Shown here piece after piece: positions 41,464 through 50,280 of a stretch of DNA of 64,000 nucleotides. Within the stretch, counting starts at the first letter, position 1, and every line of letters starts with the position of its first letter. Origin of the DNA: Streptomyces sp. NBC_01275 (GTDB lineage: Bacteria; Actinomycetota; Actinomycetes; Streptomycetales; Streptomycetaceae); contig NZ_JAPEOZ010000001.1 in NCBI RefSeq assembly GCF_026340655.1, positions 2,046,001 through 2,110,000 of the forward strand. The letters are read 5' to 3'. The notes beneath the pieces were generated by a model. That model worked only from the letters and a program-made list of their open reading frames with translations, was not told the DNA's origin and searched no databases. The position numbers and the translations under genes were made by a program.

Positions 41464-42273
41464 ATGCCCGCTCCCCGCACCGTCCTGCTCACCGGCGCCG
41501 CCGGCGGCCTCGGCACCCTGATGCGGGACCTGCTCCCGGCCTACGGCTACGAGCTGCGGCTGCTCGACCTGCGCCCGATCGACGACGCGCCGGACGCGAT
41601 CGTCGCGGACCTGGCCGACAGGGACGCCGTGCGCGAGGCCGTGCGGGGCGTCGACGCGATCGTCCACCTCGCGGGCATCTCCCTGGAATCCTCCTTCGAG
41701 AAGATCCTCGGCGCGAACATCGAGGGCACGTACCACCTGTACGAGGCCGCCCGCGAGGAGGGCGTCGCACGGATCGTCTTCGCCTCCTCCAACCACGCGG
41801 TCGGCTACGCCCCCCGCCCCCGGGGAGACGCTCCCCTGATCCCGATCGACACCCCTCATCGCCCGGACACCTTCTACGGCCTGTCCAAGGCCTTCGGCGA
41901 GGACCTCGCCCAGCTCTACTGGGACAGGCACGGCCTGGAGACGGTCTCGGTGCGCATCGGCTCCTGCTTCGCCGAGCCGACCAGCGTGCGCATGCTGTCG
42001 CTGTGGATGAGCCCGGCCGACGGCGCCCGCCTCTTCCACGCGGCGCTGACCGCCGAGCACGTCGGCCACACGATCGTCTACGGCTCCTCCGCCAACACCC
42101 GCCTGTGGTGGGACCTGTCGAGCGCGCGGGCCCTCGGCTACGAGCCGCAGGACGACTCCGAACCGTACGCCGAGAAGCTGATCGCCGAGCAGGGCGAGCT
42201 GGACCCGGAGAACATCGCCCACGCCCACCTGGGCGGCCACTTCGTCAACGACCCGCCGATCTGGCCGTACTGA
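41464..42273 (+). CDS. udh: Uronate dehydrogenase
   Basis: This 269-aa short-chain dehydrogenase-type epimerase/dehydratase has the Rossmann motif VLLTGAAGGLG, IVHLAGISLESSFEKILGANIEG, the Ser of FASSNHAVGY and YxxxK in TFYGLSKAFGED. The length and the ASSNHAVGY and GSCF motifs fit uronate dehydrogenases, which oxidise D-galacturonate or D-glucuronate to the aldaro-lactone. The ATG at 41464 has AAGGAG 11 bp upstream. It faces away from kdgD, and the two encode neighbouring steps of the oxidative pathway. Confidence 0.9.
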   Translation: MPAPRTVLLTGAAGGLGTLMRDLLPAYGYELRLLDLRPIDDAPDAIVADLADRDAVREAVRGVDAIVHLAGISLESSFEKILGANIEGTYHLYEAAREEGVARIVFASSNHAVGYAPRPRGDAPLIPIDTPHRPDTFYGLSKAFGEDLAQLYWDRHGLETVSVRIGSCFAEPTSVRMLSLWMSPADGARLFHAALTAEHVGHTIVYGSSANTRLWWDLSSARALGYEPQDDSEPYAEKLIAEQGELDPENIAHAHLGGHFVNDPPIWPY

Positions 42274-42551
42274 CCCGTACGGACACGGTCCTGCGGACCT
42301 TTCGGGACACGGGCGGGCGCCGAACGGGCCCGCCCGTCGCCGCATCCGGGCACGCGTGCTGCCCGATCGCACACGCCTTCCGGCCGCCCCGCAGGTCCGA
42401 GGCGGTCACCCGCCCCGGGAAACGGGCGCGCCCGGGCAGCATCGAACGTGCAACAGGCCTGGTCAGTGCCGCTCCCCGGCGGTAGAACTTCCCCCATGGA
42501 TCCCACCGGACCCCAGGCGGGCCCGAACGGGCAGGGAAGCGAGGTGACGGC

Positions 42552-43322
42552 ATGCCCCCGAGAACGGCGGAGGAACGCCAGCGCGAGATTCGTGCGCGCC
42601 GCCCGCGCCACCGGCTCGGTCGACGTCGCCGCGCTCGCCGCCGCACTGGGCGTGGCCAGGGAGACCGTACGACGGGATCTGCGCGCCCTGGAGGACCACG
42701 GACTGGTCCGCCGCACGCACGGCGGCGCGTATCCCGTGGAGAGCGCCGGCTTCGAGACGACGCTCGCCTTCCGCGCCACCAGCCATGTGCCCGAGAAGCG
42801 CCGGATCGCCGCCGCGGCGGCCGGCTGCTCGGGGACGCCGAGACGGTCTTCGTCGACGAGGGCTTCACCCCGCAGCTCATCGCCGAGGCGCTGCCCGGGG
42901 ACCGACCGCTGACCGTGGTCACCGCGTCCCTGCCGGTCGCGGGCGCGCTCGCCGAGGCCGAGAACGTCTCCGTGCTGCTCCTCGGCGGCCGGGTCCGCTC
43001 CGGAACGCCGGCCACCGTCGACCACTGGACGACGAAGATGCTGGCCGGCTTCGCCGTCGACCTCGCCTGCCTCGGCGCCAACGGCATCTCCCGCGAACAC
43101 GGTCTGACCACCCCGGACCCGGCTGTCGGCGAGGTCAAGGCGCAGGCCGTCAGGGCCGCGCGCCGCACGGTGTTCGCGGGCGTGCACACCAAGTTCGGGG
43201 CGGTCAGCTTCTGCCGGTTCGCCGAGATCGGCGCGCTGGAGACGATCGTGACGAGCACGCTCCTCCCGTCGGCCGAGGCCCACCGCTACTCACTGCTGGG
43301 GCCACAGGTCATCCGCGTCTGA
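42552..43322 (+). pseudogene. DeoR/GlpR-type regulator disrupted by two compensating frameshifts
   Basis: The intended product reads MPPRTAEERQREI, then VRAARATGSVDVAALAAALG, RETVRRDLRALEDHGLVRR and FETTLAFR up to AAAAG, and then LLGDAETVFVDEGFTPQLIA. The first and last parts are in one frame; the HTH part lies in another. An extra base near 42590 and a missing base near 42825 explain this. As written, the uninterrupted frame lacks the DNA-binding domain. The C-terminal DeoR sensor (FVDEGFTPQLIAEALPG, CLGANGISREHGLTTPDPAVGEVK) is intact. Real decay or sequencing error are both possible. It follows udh and may have controlled it. Confidence 0.7.
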
Positions 43323-43418
43323 AAATCCAACCGACTCTCTCCGTAGGGCGCAGCCACCGCCCACTTCACCAAGGAGACCGGAGGCGCCCGAACTCTTCGC
43401 GAGCGGGATCGTCGTGGT

Positions 43419-43448
43419 TCCGTAGCCCAGGTATCCGTAGCCCAGGTA
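43419..43448. repeat. Perfect 15-bp tandem duplication upstream of the TerD gene
   Basis: TCCGTAGCCCAGGTA occurs twice without spacing at 43419-43433 and 43434-43448. It lies 36 bp upstream of the TerD protein start. The role is unknown; it could be a protein-binding site. Confidence 0.55.
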
Positions 43449-43484
43449 AGGGAACGGCAAAGTGGTGTCGTTCGTTCACCCGGC

Positions 43485-44639
43485 ATGACCGCTATGACCC
43501 CCGGCTCGAACATCCCTCTCCCCGTCGTGCGCGTGACGGTGGACGTCGCCGCCCCGGTGCGGCTCGACGTATCGGGCCTGCTGCTCACCGCCGACGGCAA
43601 GGTGCGCTCCGACGACGACTTCATCTTCTACAACCAGCCGAGCGGCCCGGGCGTGACGTACCGCTCCGGCGGCGGCTCGGCTCCGGACGCGATCACGGTC
43701 GACACCTCCGCTCTGCCCCCGGGCATCGAGAAGATCGTCGTCACGGCGAGCCCGGACGCCGCGGGCCAGACGTTCCAGGGCGTCGAACCGACCGCCACGA
43801 TCCGCAGCGCGGACGACGACAGCGTCCTGGCCACGTTCACGCCCCCGCAACTCGCCGCCGAGACGGCCCTGGTGGTCGTGGAGATCTATCAGCGGGGCGG
43901 CGCCTGGAAGGCGCGCGCCGTCGGCCAGGGGTACGCCAACGGCCTGGCCGGCATCGCGACCGACTTCGGCGTCACCGTGGAGGAGCCCGCCGCCGCGCCC
44001 GCGCAGCCGGCGGCCTCCCCGGCGGCGGCGACCCCGGCCGCCGCCCCCGCCCCCGGCGCCGGGAAGATCAACCTGGACAAGGGCCGGGTGAGCCTGCAGA
44101 AGAACCAGACCGTGTCCCTGGTCAAGGGCGGCCGCCCGCTGCTCTCGCTGGTCCAGATGGGCCTCGGCTGGGAGCCGGCGTACCGCGGCAAGGACATCGA
44201 CCTGGACGCCTCGGTCATCGCCTTCGGCCCGCAGCGCAACCACGTCGACAGCTGCTACTTCGGCAAGCTCTCCATCGTGAACGGCGCGATCAAGCACTCC
44301 GGCGACAATCTCACCGGCGAGGGCGGCGGCGACGACGAGGTGATCACGGTCGATCTCGGCCGGCTCCCGCAGGAGGTGTCGGGCCTGGTCTTCACGGTGA
44401 ACTCCTTCTCCGGCCAGAAGTTCACCGAGGTCGCCAAGGCCTACTGCCGTCTGGTGGACCCGGCGACCGGCGAGGAGTTGGTCCGCTTCGACCTGACCAG
44501 TGCCGAGGCGCAGACGGGCGTGATGATGGCCAAGCTCATCCGGCAGTTCTCCGGCGAGTGGGAGATGACCGCCATGGGCGACTTCGTCAAGGCCCGCACC
44601 GTGCGCAACATGGTGAAGCCGGCGGCCCAGTCCCTGTAG
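43485..44639 (+). CDS. Double TerD-domain protein (tellurium-resistance/stress family)
   Basis: This 384-aa protein has two TerD domains, about residues 10-165 (SDDDFIFYNQPSGPGVTYRSGG, VTASPDAAGQTFQGVEPTATIR) and 195-380 (LVQMGLGWEPAYRGKDIDLDASVIAF, GDNLTGEGGGDDEVITVDL), joined by an Ala/Pro-rich linker. TerD domains bind calcium and belong to a stress-response system of unclear biochemistry. In Streptomyces such genes occur in several copies. The ATG at 43485 lacks a clear ribosome binding site; a second in-frame ATG is at 43494. Confidence 0.88.
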   Translation: MTAMTPGSNIPLPVVRVTVDVAAPVRLDVSGLLLTADGKVRSDDDFIFYNQPSGPGVTYRSGGGSAPDAITVDTSALPPGIEKIVVTASPDAAGQTFQGVEPTATIRSADDDSVLATFTPPQLAAETALVVVEIYQRGGAWKARAVGQGYANGLAGIATDFGVTVEEPAAAPAQPAASPAAATPAAAPAPGAGKINLDKGRVSLQKNQTVSLVKGGRPLLSLVQMGLGWEPAYRGKDIDLDASVIAFGPQRNHVDSCYFGKLSIVNGAIKHSGDNLTGEGGGDDEVITVDLGRLPQEVSGLVFTVNSFSGQKFTEVAKAYCRLVDPATGEELVRFDLTSAEAQTGVMMAKLIRQFSGEWEMTAMGDFVKARTVRNMVKPAAQSL

Positions 44640-44658
44640 ACAGCCGTACGACCGCTGC

Positions 44659-44685
44659 GGGCGCCCCCGGCCACAGGGGGCGCCC
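44659..44685. terminator. Bidirectional terminator between terD-like and tetR-like genes
   Basis: A perfect 10-bp stem, GGGCGCCCCC at 44659-44668 with GGGGGCGCCC at 44676-44685, encloses a 7-base loop. It lies between convergent genes and can serve both. Confidence 0.85.
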
Positions 44686-44690
44686 GGCGT

Positions 44691-45269
44691 TCACTCCTCC
44701 GTCGAGGGCCGCAGCCCCTCCGTCAGCAGGGACAGATACCGGCGGATCTGCCGGCCCTGACCGTTCGCCAGCTCCGACGCCGTGGACACTCCGTGGGCCA
44801 GCCGCAGGACCTCGACCGACTCGATGTCCGGCCGCAGGGTCCCCTCCCGCTGCGCCGCCTCGACCAGCCGCTGCGCCGCGCCCTTCATGGAGGTGCTGCA
44901 GGCCGTGAGCGCGGCCTTGCTGCCGTCCGTGACGGCCGAGCCCAGCAGGGCCTTCAGGCCGCGTACCTGGATCGTGCCGACACAGAGCTCGTAGAGCCAC
45001 TCCGTCAGCGCCTCACCGGGCGGCAGCTCCTTCGCGATCTCGTCGGCCCGCGCCCCGAGCGCCTCGATCCGCTCGACGTACGCCGCCTCCAGCAGCGCCT
45101 GCCGGGTCGGGAAGTGCCGGTACAGCGTGCCGGACCCGACCCCCGCGCGTTTGGCGATGTCGTCGAGGGACGCGCCTTCCCCATGCTCGGCGAACGCCTC
45201 CGCCGCCACCTTCAGCAACCGCTCATAGTTGCGCCGAGCGTCCGCACGCATGGGCTTGACCTGCGTCAT
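44691..45269 (-). CDS. TetR family regulator of the adjacent efflux pump
   Basis: This 192-aa repressor has the N-terminal HTH (RRNYERLLKVAAEAFAEHGEGASLDDIAKRAGVGSGTLYRHFPTRQALLEAAY). The C-terminal domain is variable and should bind the inducer. The ATG at 45269 is chosen for its AAGGAG 7 bp upstream; the ATG at 45275 would be too close. It is divergent from the MFS pump, with a duplicated operator between them, so it most likely represses the pump and itself. Confidence 0.92.
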   Translation of the reverse strand: MTQVKPMRADARRNYERLLKVAAEAFAEHGEGASLDDIAKRAGVGSGTLYRHFPTRQALLEAAYVERIEALGARADEIAKELPPGEALTEWLYELCVGTIQVRGLKALLGSAVTDGSKAALTACSTSMKGAAQRLVEAAQREGTLRPDIESVEVLRLAHGVSTASELANGQGRQIRRYLSLLTEGLRPSTEE

Positions 45270-45285
45270 CCACATACTCCTTGCA

Positions 45286-45340
45286 AAGCGGGGACCGCCT
45301 CCGTATCTTACCCGGTACTAAACGGAGACAGTCCCCGCTT
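45286..45340. promoter_or_regulatory. Duplicated operator between tetR and MFS genes
   Basis: AAGCGGGGACCGCCTCCGT at 45286-45304 and ACGGAGACAGTCCCCGCTT at 45322-45340 form a long inverted repeat with two mismatches over 19 bp. Each half is itself near-palindromic, for example CGGAGAC-A-GTCCCCG. The 17-bp gap has TACTAA-like promoter elements. This is a probable TetR binding region. Confidence 0.7.
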
Positions 45341-45416
45341 GTCGTCGGGTGCGCGACGGGCCGTCCGTGCTGCCCGCACGCCTCTCACTCGGGGACGCCA
45401 GACAGGGAGCACTTCC

Positions 45417-46850
45417 ATGTCCACCCCGTCCACCACCACCGATGCTCTCTCCGCACCACCCCGACCCGCCAGGCTCGGCGCCGCTCTCTTAGTCATCGTG
45501 ACCGCCTATCTGATGGTCGGCGTCGACTCCACCGTCGTCAACGTCGCGCTGCCCGCCCTCCAGAAGGACCTCGACTTCAGCCCCACCGGGCTGTCCTGGG
45601 TGCTCAACGCCTACACGCTCGCCTTCGGCGGTCTGCTGCTGCTCGGCGGGCGGGTCGGCGACATCGTCGGCCGCCGCCGTACGCTCGGCGCCGGCGCCCT
45701 GCTCTTCGCCTGCTCCTCCCTGCTCGGCGGGCTCGCCGCCGACAGCGCCTGGCTGCTCGCCGCCCGCGCGCTCCAGGGCGTCGGCGCCGCGCTCATCGCG
45801 CCCAGCACCCTCGCCCTGATCACCACCAACTTCCCGGAGGGCCCGCGCCGGCACCACGCACTCGGCGTCTACACCTCCATGGCGGGCATCGGCGCCTCGA
45901 TCGGCCTGGTCCTCGGCGGCCTGCTCACCTCCTGGGCGTCCTGGCGCTGGTCCCTGCTGATCAATGTGCCGATCGGCGTCGCGGTGGCCCTCGCCCTGCC
46001 CCGCTTCGTCGCCGAGACCCCGCGCCACGCGGGCCGGTTCGACGTGGCGGGCGCGCTCACCGGCACGGCCGGGACGACCTCGCTGGTGTACGCGTTCATC
46101 CGGGTCTCCTCGGACGGTTGGGGCGACCTCCAGGCACAGCTCGGGTTCAGCGCGGCGGCGGCCCTGCTGGCCGGCTTCGCCCTGGTCGAGTCCCGCGCGG
46201 GCCAGCCGATCATGCCGCTGCGGCTGTTCGCCAACCGCGACCGCGCGGGTGGCTACGCGGGCGTCCTGCTGCTGCCCGCGGGCATGTTCGGCGCGTTCTA
46301 CTTCCTCACCCTGATCTGCCAACAGGTTCTGGACTACAGCCCGTTGCGCGCGGGGTTCGCCTTCCTGCCGCTGACCCTCGCGCTGTTCACGGTCGTCCGC
46401 CTCGTGCCCCGGCTGCTGGCCCGCTTCGGCGCCAAGCCGGTCCTGCTCACCGGCATGACCCTGCTCGTCTCGTCGGCCGCGTGGCTGTGGCGGCTGCGAC
46501 CCGACGACGGCTATGCGACCGGCCTGCTCGGCCCGATGCTGCTGATGGGCGCGGGCGTGGGCCTCAGCTTCATGCCGCTCAACGCGACGATCCTCGCGGG
46601 CGTCGAACCCCGGGAGGCGGGCTCCGCGTCCGGTCTGCTGCAGACCCTGCAGTGGCTGGGCGGCACGCTCGGACTGTCCGTCCTGGTCACGGTGTTCGGC
46701 ACGGCGACCCGGCACACGACCGGGTCGCCCTCCGAGATCCTCGTCCACGGCGCGTCCCGCGCGTTCGGCGTCGGCGCGCTGATCGCCCTGACCGCGCTCC
46801 TTGTGTGCGCCTCGGTGATCACCGGCGCCCGGCCGAAGCCCACCACGTGA
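45417..46850 (+). CDS. MFS drug efflux transporter (DHA2, EmrB/QacA type)
   Basis: This 477-aa membrane protein has about 14 hydrophobic spans and the DHA2 signatures VGVDSTVVNVALPALQKDL, GRVGDIVGRRRTLGAG (motif A) and GVGAALIAPSTLALI. It exports drugs or related compounds in exchange for protons. The ATG at 45417 has GGGAG 7 bp upstream. It is divergent from tetR and probably repressed by it. The substrate is unknown. Confidence 0.92.
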   Translation: MSTPSTTTDALSAPPRPARLGAALLVIVTAYLMVGVDSTVVNVALPALQKDLDFSPTGLSWVLNAYTLAFGGLLLLGGRVGDIVGRRRTLGAGALLFACSSLLGGLAADSAWLLAARALQGVGAALIAPSTLALITTNFPEGPRRHHALGVYTSMAGIGASIGLVLGGLLTSWASWRWSLLINVPIGVAVALALPRFVAETPRHAGRFDVAGALTGTAGTTSLVYAFIRVSSDGWGDLQAQLGFSAAAALLAGFALVESRAGQPIMPLRLFANRDRAGGYAGVLLLPAGMFGAFYFLTLICQQVLDYSPLRAGFAFLPLTLALFTVVRLVPRLLARFGAKPVLLTGMTLLVSSAAWLWRLRPDDGYATGLLGPMLLMGAGVGLSFMPLNATILAGVEPREAGSASGLLQTLQWLGGTLGLSVLVTVFGTATRHTTGSPSEILVHGASRAFGVGALIALTALLVCASVITGARPKPTT

Positions 46851-46856
46851 CGCCCC

Positions 46857-46910
46857 GGCCGTCCGGCCACCCAGCCGCTGGGCCACCCGGCCACCCGGCC
46901 ACCCGCTCGC
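46857..46910. repeat. CCGGCCACC-type repeats between MFS and acdS genes
   Basis: Short repeats such as GGCCACCCGGCCACCC fill the gap between the two convergent genes. No gene or clear hairpin is visible. Confidence 0.5.
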
Positions 46911-47927
46911 CTAGAACAGCGCGCTGTACGCGTTCAGCGCGGGCTGCCCGCCGAGGTGGGCGTAGAGCACGGTGGAGTCCCGGCCGATCTCCCCGCGCCC
47001 GACCAGGTCGATCATCCCGGCCATCGACTTCCCCTCGTAGACGGGGTCGGTGACCATGCCCTCGGTCCGGGCGGCCAGCCGCATCGCCTCCAGGGTCGGC
47101 TCGTCCGGGACGCCGTAGACGCCCGCGTGGTACCGCTCGTCCAGCTCGACGTCCTCGACGGTCAACTCCCGCTTGACGCCGATGAGCTGTCCGGTGCGGT
47201 GGGCGATGCGGGCGATCTGCTCCCGGGTCTCGGCGGGCTTGGCGGAGGCGTCGACGCCGAGCACCCGCCGGGGCCGCCCGCCCGCCTCCTCCAGCGCCGC
47301 GAACCCGGCGACCATGCCGGCCTGGGTCGACCCGGTCACGGAACACACGATCACGGTGTCGAAGAAGACGCCCGACTCCCGCTCCTGCTCGGCGACCTCT
47401 TGCGCCCATCCGGCGAATCCGAGGCCGCCGAGCGGATGGTCGGAGGCCCCGGCCGGGATGGCGTACGGCTTGCCGCCCGACTCCTCGACCTCGCGCAGCG
47501 CCTGCTCCCAGCTCTCCTTGAAGCCGATCCCGAACCCGGCCCGGACCAGACGTACGTCGGCGCCGGCGAGCCGGCTGATCAGGATGTTGCCGACCTTGTC
47601 GTAGACGGAGTCGGGCCACTCCACCCAACTCTCCTGGATCAGCACGCACTTGAGCCCGGCGCGGGCGGCGCAGGCGGCGACCTGGCGGGTGTGGTTGGAC
47701 TGCACGCCGCCGATCGAGACGAGCGTGTCGCAGCCCTGCGCGAGGGCGTCGGCGACCAGGTACTCCAGCTTGCGGGTCTTGTTCCCGCCGTACGCGACAC
47801 CGGAGTTGCAGTCCTCGCGCTTGGCCCACAGGGCGGCGCCGCCGAGGTGGGCGGTGAGGCGCTCCAGCGGGTGCACGGGCGAGGGGCCGAAGAGGAAGGG
47901 GTAACGGTCGTACGAGGAAAGGGACAT
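46911..47927 (-). CDS. acdS: 1-aminocyclopropane-1-carboxylate (ACC) deaminase
   Basis: This 338-aa PLP enzyme cleaves ACC, the plant ethylene precursor, to 2-oxobutanoate and ammonia. The PLP Lys is in [10 protein letters not shown] at residue 50. The residues that separate ACC deaminase from D-cysteine desulfhydrase are present: Glu in [10 protein letters not shown] and Leu in [13 protein letters not shown]. The length is exactly that of the family. The gene follows a GntR regulator with a 14-bp gap, presumably in one operon. It is typical of rhizosphere bacteria that lower plant ethylene. Confidence 0.95.
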   Translation of the reverse strand: MSLSSYDRYPFLFGPSPVHPLERLTAHLGGAALWAKREDCNSGVAYGGNKTRKLEYLVADALAQGCDTLVSIGGVQSNHTRQVAACAARAGLKCVLIQESWVEWPDSVYDKVGNILISRLAGADVRLVRAGFGIGFKESWEQALREVEESGGKPYAIPAGASDHPLGGLGFAGWAQEVAEQERESGVFFDTVIVCSVTGSTQAGMVAGFAALEEAGGRPRRVLGVDASAKPAETREQIARIAHRTGQLIGVKRELTVEDVELDERYHAGVYGVPDEPTLEAMRLAARTEGMVTDPVYEGKSMAGMIDLVGRGEIGRDSTVLYAHLGGQPALNAYSALF

Positions 47928-47941
47928 GGGTCCTCCCGGGG

Positions 47942-48580
47942 TCAGTCGCCTTCGGCGAGGTCCGCGAGACCCCGCCAGATCTCCGCGGTGACGCGGACCG
48001 CTTCGTCCACGTCACCGGCGGCGCAGGCCTCGATGAGCCGCTCGTGCAGCCCGGCCGAACGACAGTTGCCGCCCTCGCCGAAGCGGTGTCGCTCCAGCCG
48101 GCGGATGAGCGGGGTGTAGCGGGCGACGGTGGCGGCCGCGGCGCGGTTGCCGCTCACCCGGACGAGGACGTCGTGCAGCTCGTCGTCGGCGCGCAGGGCG
48201 GCGTCCACGTCGCCGACGCGCACGGCGGCGGCGAACCGCTCGTTGGCCGCGCGCATCCCCTCGACGTCCGCGTCCCGCAGCCGGACCACCGCGACCCGCG
48301 CGACCAGCTCGTGCATGGCCCCGACCACGGCCGCCGCGTCCCGTACGTCGGCGGCCACGACCGGGGTCACCCGTGTGTAGCTCTGCGGCTTGCTCTCCAG
48401 GAGCCCCTCGTCGACGAGCCGGGCGAACGCCTCCCGCACCGGCGCCCGGGACAGCCCGAGCCGCTCCGCGAGATCGGCGTCACGCACCACCGCCCCGGGC
48501 TCGATCGCCCCGGTCACGATGGCGTCCCGGATCGCCGCGTAGGCGCGGTCCCTGAGCAGAGTGCGTGGCACGGCCTCCAT
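47942..48580 (-). CDS. GntR/FadR-type regulator upstream of acdS
   Basis: This 212-aa regulator has the winged helix [55 protein letters not shown] and an FCD domain with [29 protein letters not shown]. The ATG at 48580 lies beside a palindromic element at 48585-48601. Its position just before acdS suggests it responds to ACC or another amino acid, a role usually filled by an Lrp-type regulator in proteobacteria. Confidence 0.88.
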   Translation of the reverse strand: MEAVPRTLLRDRAYAAIRDAIVTGAIEPGAVVRDADLAERLGLSRAPVREAFARLVDEGLLESKPQSYTRVTPVVAADVRDAAAVVGAMHELVARVAVVRLRDADVEGMRAANERFAAAVRVGDVDAALRADDELHDVLVRVSGNRAAAATVARYTPLIRRLERHRFGEGGNCRSAGLHERLIEACAAGDVDEAVRVTAEIWRGLADLAEGD

Positions 48581-48584
48581 GAAC

Positions 48585-48601
48585 TGAAATGTTAGATGTC
48601 A
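48585..48601. promoter_or_regulatory. Candidate GntR operator upstream of the acdS operon
   Basis: TGAAATGTTAGATGTCA is an imperfect palindrome (TGA-AT-T-A-AT-TCA positions match) immediately before the regulator start codon. It contains a possible -10 element and probably is an autoregulatory site. Confidence 0.5.
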
Positions 48602-48631
48602 GTCCCCCGCTTCGCCAGACCCTGGAGGGGG

Positions 48632-48661
48632 CCCTTGGCTGGAGAGGCCCCTTGGCTGGAG
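48632..48661. repeat. Repeat next to the PhoX stop codon
   Basis: CCCTTGGCTGGAG occurs at 48632-48644 and 48649-48661, 17 bp apart, directly followed by the TAA of the phosphatase gene at 48665. Confidence 0.55.
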
Positions 48662-48664
48662 GGG

Positions 48665-50125
48665 TTACCCGCGCTTCTGCCGCTTCCACGGCCCCGTGAT
48701 CGCCAGCATGATGCCCGGCGTCTGGATGTTGGCGAACAGGGTGCGGCCGTCGGGGGAGAAGGTGACGCCGGTGAACTCGCTGTATTCCGGGGCGTCTTCG
48801 GTGCCGAGGTTGAGTTCGTTGCGGGCGATGGGGTAGGTGCGGCCGCTGTCGGTCGCGCCGAAGAGGTGCTGGATTCCCTCGCCGTCCTCGGCGATGACGA
48901 GGCCGCCGTAGGGGGACACGGTGATGTTGTCGGGGCCGTCGAAGGCGCCGTCGACGGACGGGTCGGGGTTCACGCCGAGCAGGACCTTGAGGGTCAGGGT
49001 GCGGCGCTTGGGGTCGTAGAACCAGACGGCGCCGTCGTGCTGGGCGCCGGGGCTCTCCTCACGGGCGTAGGAGGAGACGATGTAGGTGCCGCCGTCGGCC
49101 CACCACATGCCCTCCAGCTTGCGGGCGCGGGTGATCTGGCCGGCGGCGAACTGCTTGCGGACGGATACGGTCTTCGCGTCGCGGTCGGGGACGGTCACCC
49201 AGTCGACGCCGTACACCGTGCCGATCTTCGTGGCGCGGGAGAGGTCGTCGACGAACTGGCCGCCGGAGTCGAAGCACTTGAAGGCCTGGAGCACGCCGGC
49301 GTCGTCGGCGAGGCCGCGCAGCGCGCCGCGGCCGTGGCAGTGGCCCTCCGGCGGGGTCCAGCGGTAGAGCAGGCCGTTGGGGCCCGAGGCGTCCTCGGTG
49401 AGGTAGGCGTGACCGCGCTTGGGGTCGATGACCACGGCCTCGTGGGCGTACCGGCCCAGCGCCTTGATCGGCTTGGGACCGCGGTTGGCGCGGCGGTCCT
49501 CGGGGTCGACCTCGAAGACGTAGCCGTGGTCCTTGGTCATGCCGTTCTGGCCGGCCTTGTCCTCGGTCTCCTCGCAGGTGAGCCAGGTGTCCCAAGGGGT
49601 GCTGCCGCCCGCGCAGTTGGTGGAGGTGCCGGCGATGCCGACCCACTCGGCGACCTGGCCGCCGGGGCGGACCTCGACGACCGTGCAGCCGCCGGAGGCC
49701 GCCGGGTCGTAGACCAGGCCCTCGGTGAGCGGGACGGGGTGGGCCCAGGCGGAGCGCGGGCCCTTGAGCTCGTGGTTGTTGACGAGGAGGGTCGCGCCGC
49801 GCGGGCCGTCGAAGGCGGCGGTGCCGTCGTGGTTGGACGGGGTGATCTCGCCGGACTCCAGCGTGGTCTTCCCGCTGTAGGTGATGATCCGGTACTTGAA
49901 CCCGGCGGGCAGCGCGAGGATGCCGTCGGGGTCGGGGATCAGCGGTCCGTAGCCGACCCCTCCGTGCGCGGCGGCCGACTGCTGCGCGGCGTCCCCGGCG
50001 ACCTCGGTGTCCGTGGCGGCGAGGGCGTTCGGCGCGGTGGCGAGGGCGCCTACGCTGCCCGCCAGCGCGACCCCGGCGCCGGTGATCGCGGATTGTCTGG
50101 CGAAGTCCCTGCGGGTGAGCGACAT
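48665..50125 (-). CDS. PhoX-type (DUF839) secreted phosphatase
   Basis: This 486-aa protein has a twin-arginine signal (MSLTRRDFARQSAITGAGVALAG) and a PhoX-like beta-propeller with VNNHELKGPRSAWAH, STPWDTWLTCEETED, GYVFEVDPEDR, LGRYAHEAVVIDPKRGHAYLTEDAS and GPDNITVSPYGGLVIAEDGEG. PhoX phosphatases need calcium and iron and release phosphate from phosphomonoesters. The ATG at 50125 has GGAG 6 bp upstream. A candidate PHO box lies at 50198-50220, which fits phosphate control. Confidence 0.9.
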   Translation of the reverse strand: MSLTRRDFARQSAITGAGVALAGSVGALATAPNALAATDTEVAGDAAQQSAAAHGGVGYGPLIPDPDGILALPAGFKYRIITYSGKTTLESGEITPSNHDGTAAFDGPRGATLLVNNHELKGPRSAWAHPVPLTEGLVYDPAASGGCTVVEVRPGGQVAEWVGIAGTSTNCAGGSTPWDTWLTCEETEDKAGQNGMTKDHGYVFEVDPEDRRANRGPKPIKALGRYAHEAVVIDPKRGHAYLTEDASGPNGLLYRWTPPEGHCHGRGALRGLADDAGVLQAFKCFDSGGQFVDDLSRATKIGTVYGVDWVTVPDRDAKTVSVRKQFAAGQITRARKLEGMWWADGGTYIVSSYAREESPGAQHDGAVWFYDPKRRTLTLKVLLGVNPDPSVDGAFDGPDNITVSPYGGLVIAEDGEGIQHLFGATDSGRTYPIARNELNLGTEDAPEYSEFTGVTFSPDGRTLFANIQTPGIMLAITGPWKRQKRG

Positions 50126-50197
50126 GGTGTCTCCTGAGACGGTGGGCGTGCCGTGGAGGGTGGCGGACCGCGGTTCGGCGCCACCGTCCCGCCCATG

Positions 50198-50220
50198 CCT
50201 GAACGGGAGTTGAACGGAGG
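50198..50220 (-). promoter_or_regulatory. Candidate PHO box upstream of the PhoX gene
   Basis: On the reverse strand two GTTCA blocks lie exactly 11 bp apart (GTTCAACTCCC then GTTCAGG). Streptomyces PhoP binds 11-bp direct repeats beginning with GTTCA, so this fits a two-unit PHO box, 73-95 bp upstream of the start codon. Confidence 0.65.
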
Positions 50221-50280
50221 GCGACTTCGAGAGACCCGCTTCCATGAATCCGTACGGACCGGCCCACGGGATCTCAAAAA

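Noticed and set aside
43468..43484. GTTCACCCGGC before the TerD gene as a PHO box
   Set aside because: Only one unit is present at the required 11-bp spacing; a PHO box needs at least two.
44793..45416. N-terminal extension of the MFS frame across the tetR gene
   Set aside because: The frame is open by chance opposite tetR. The ATG at 45417 has a good ribosome binding site and starts the known N-terminus.
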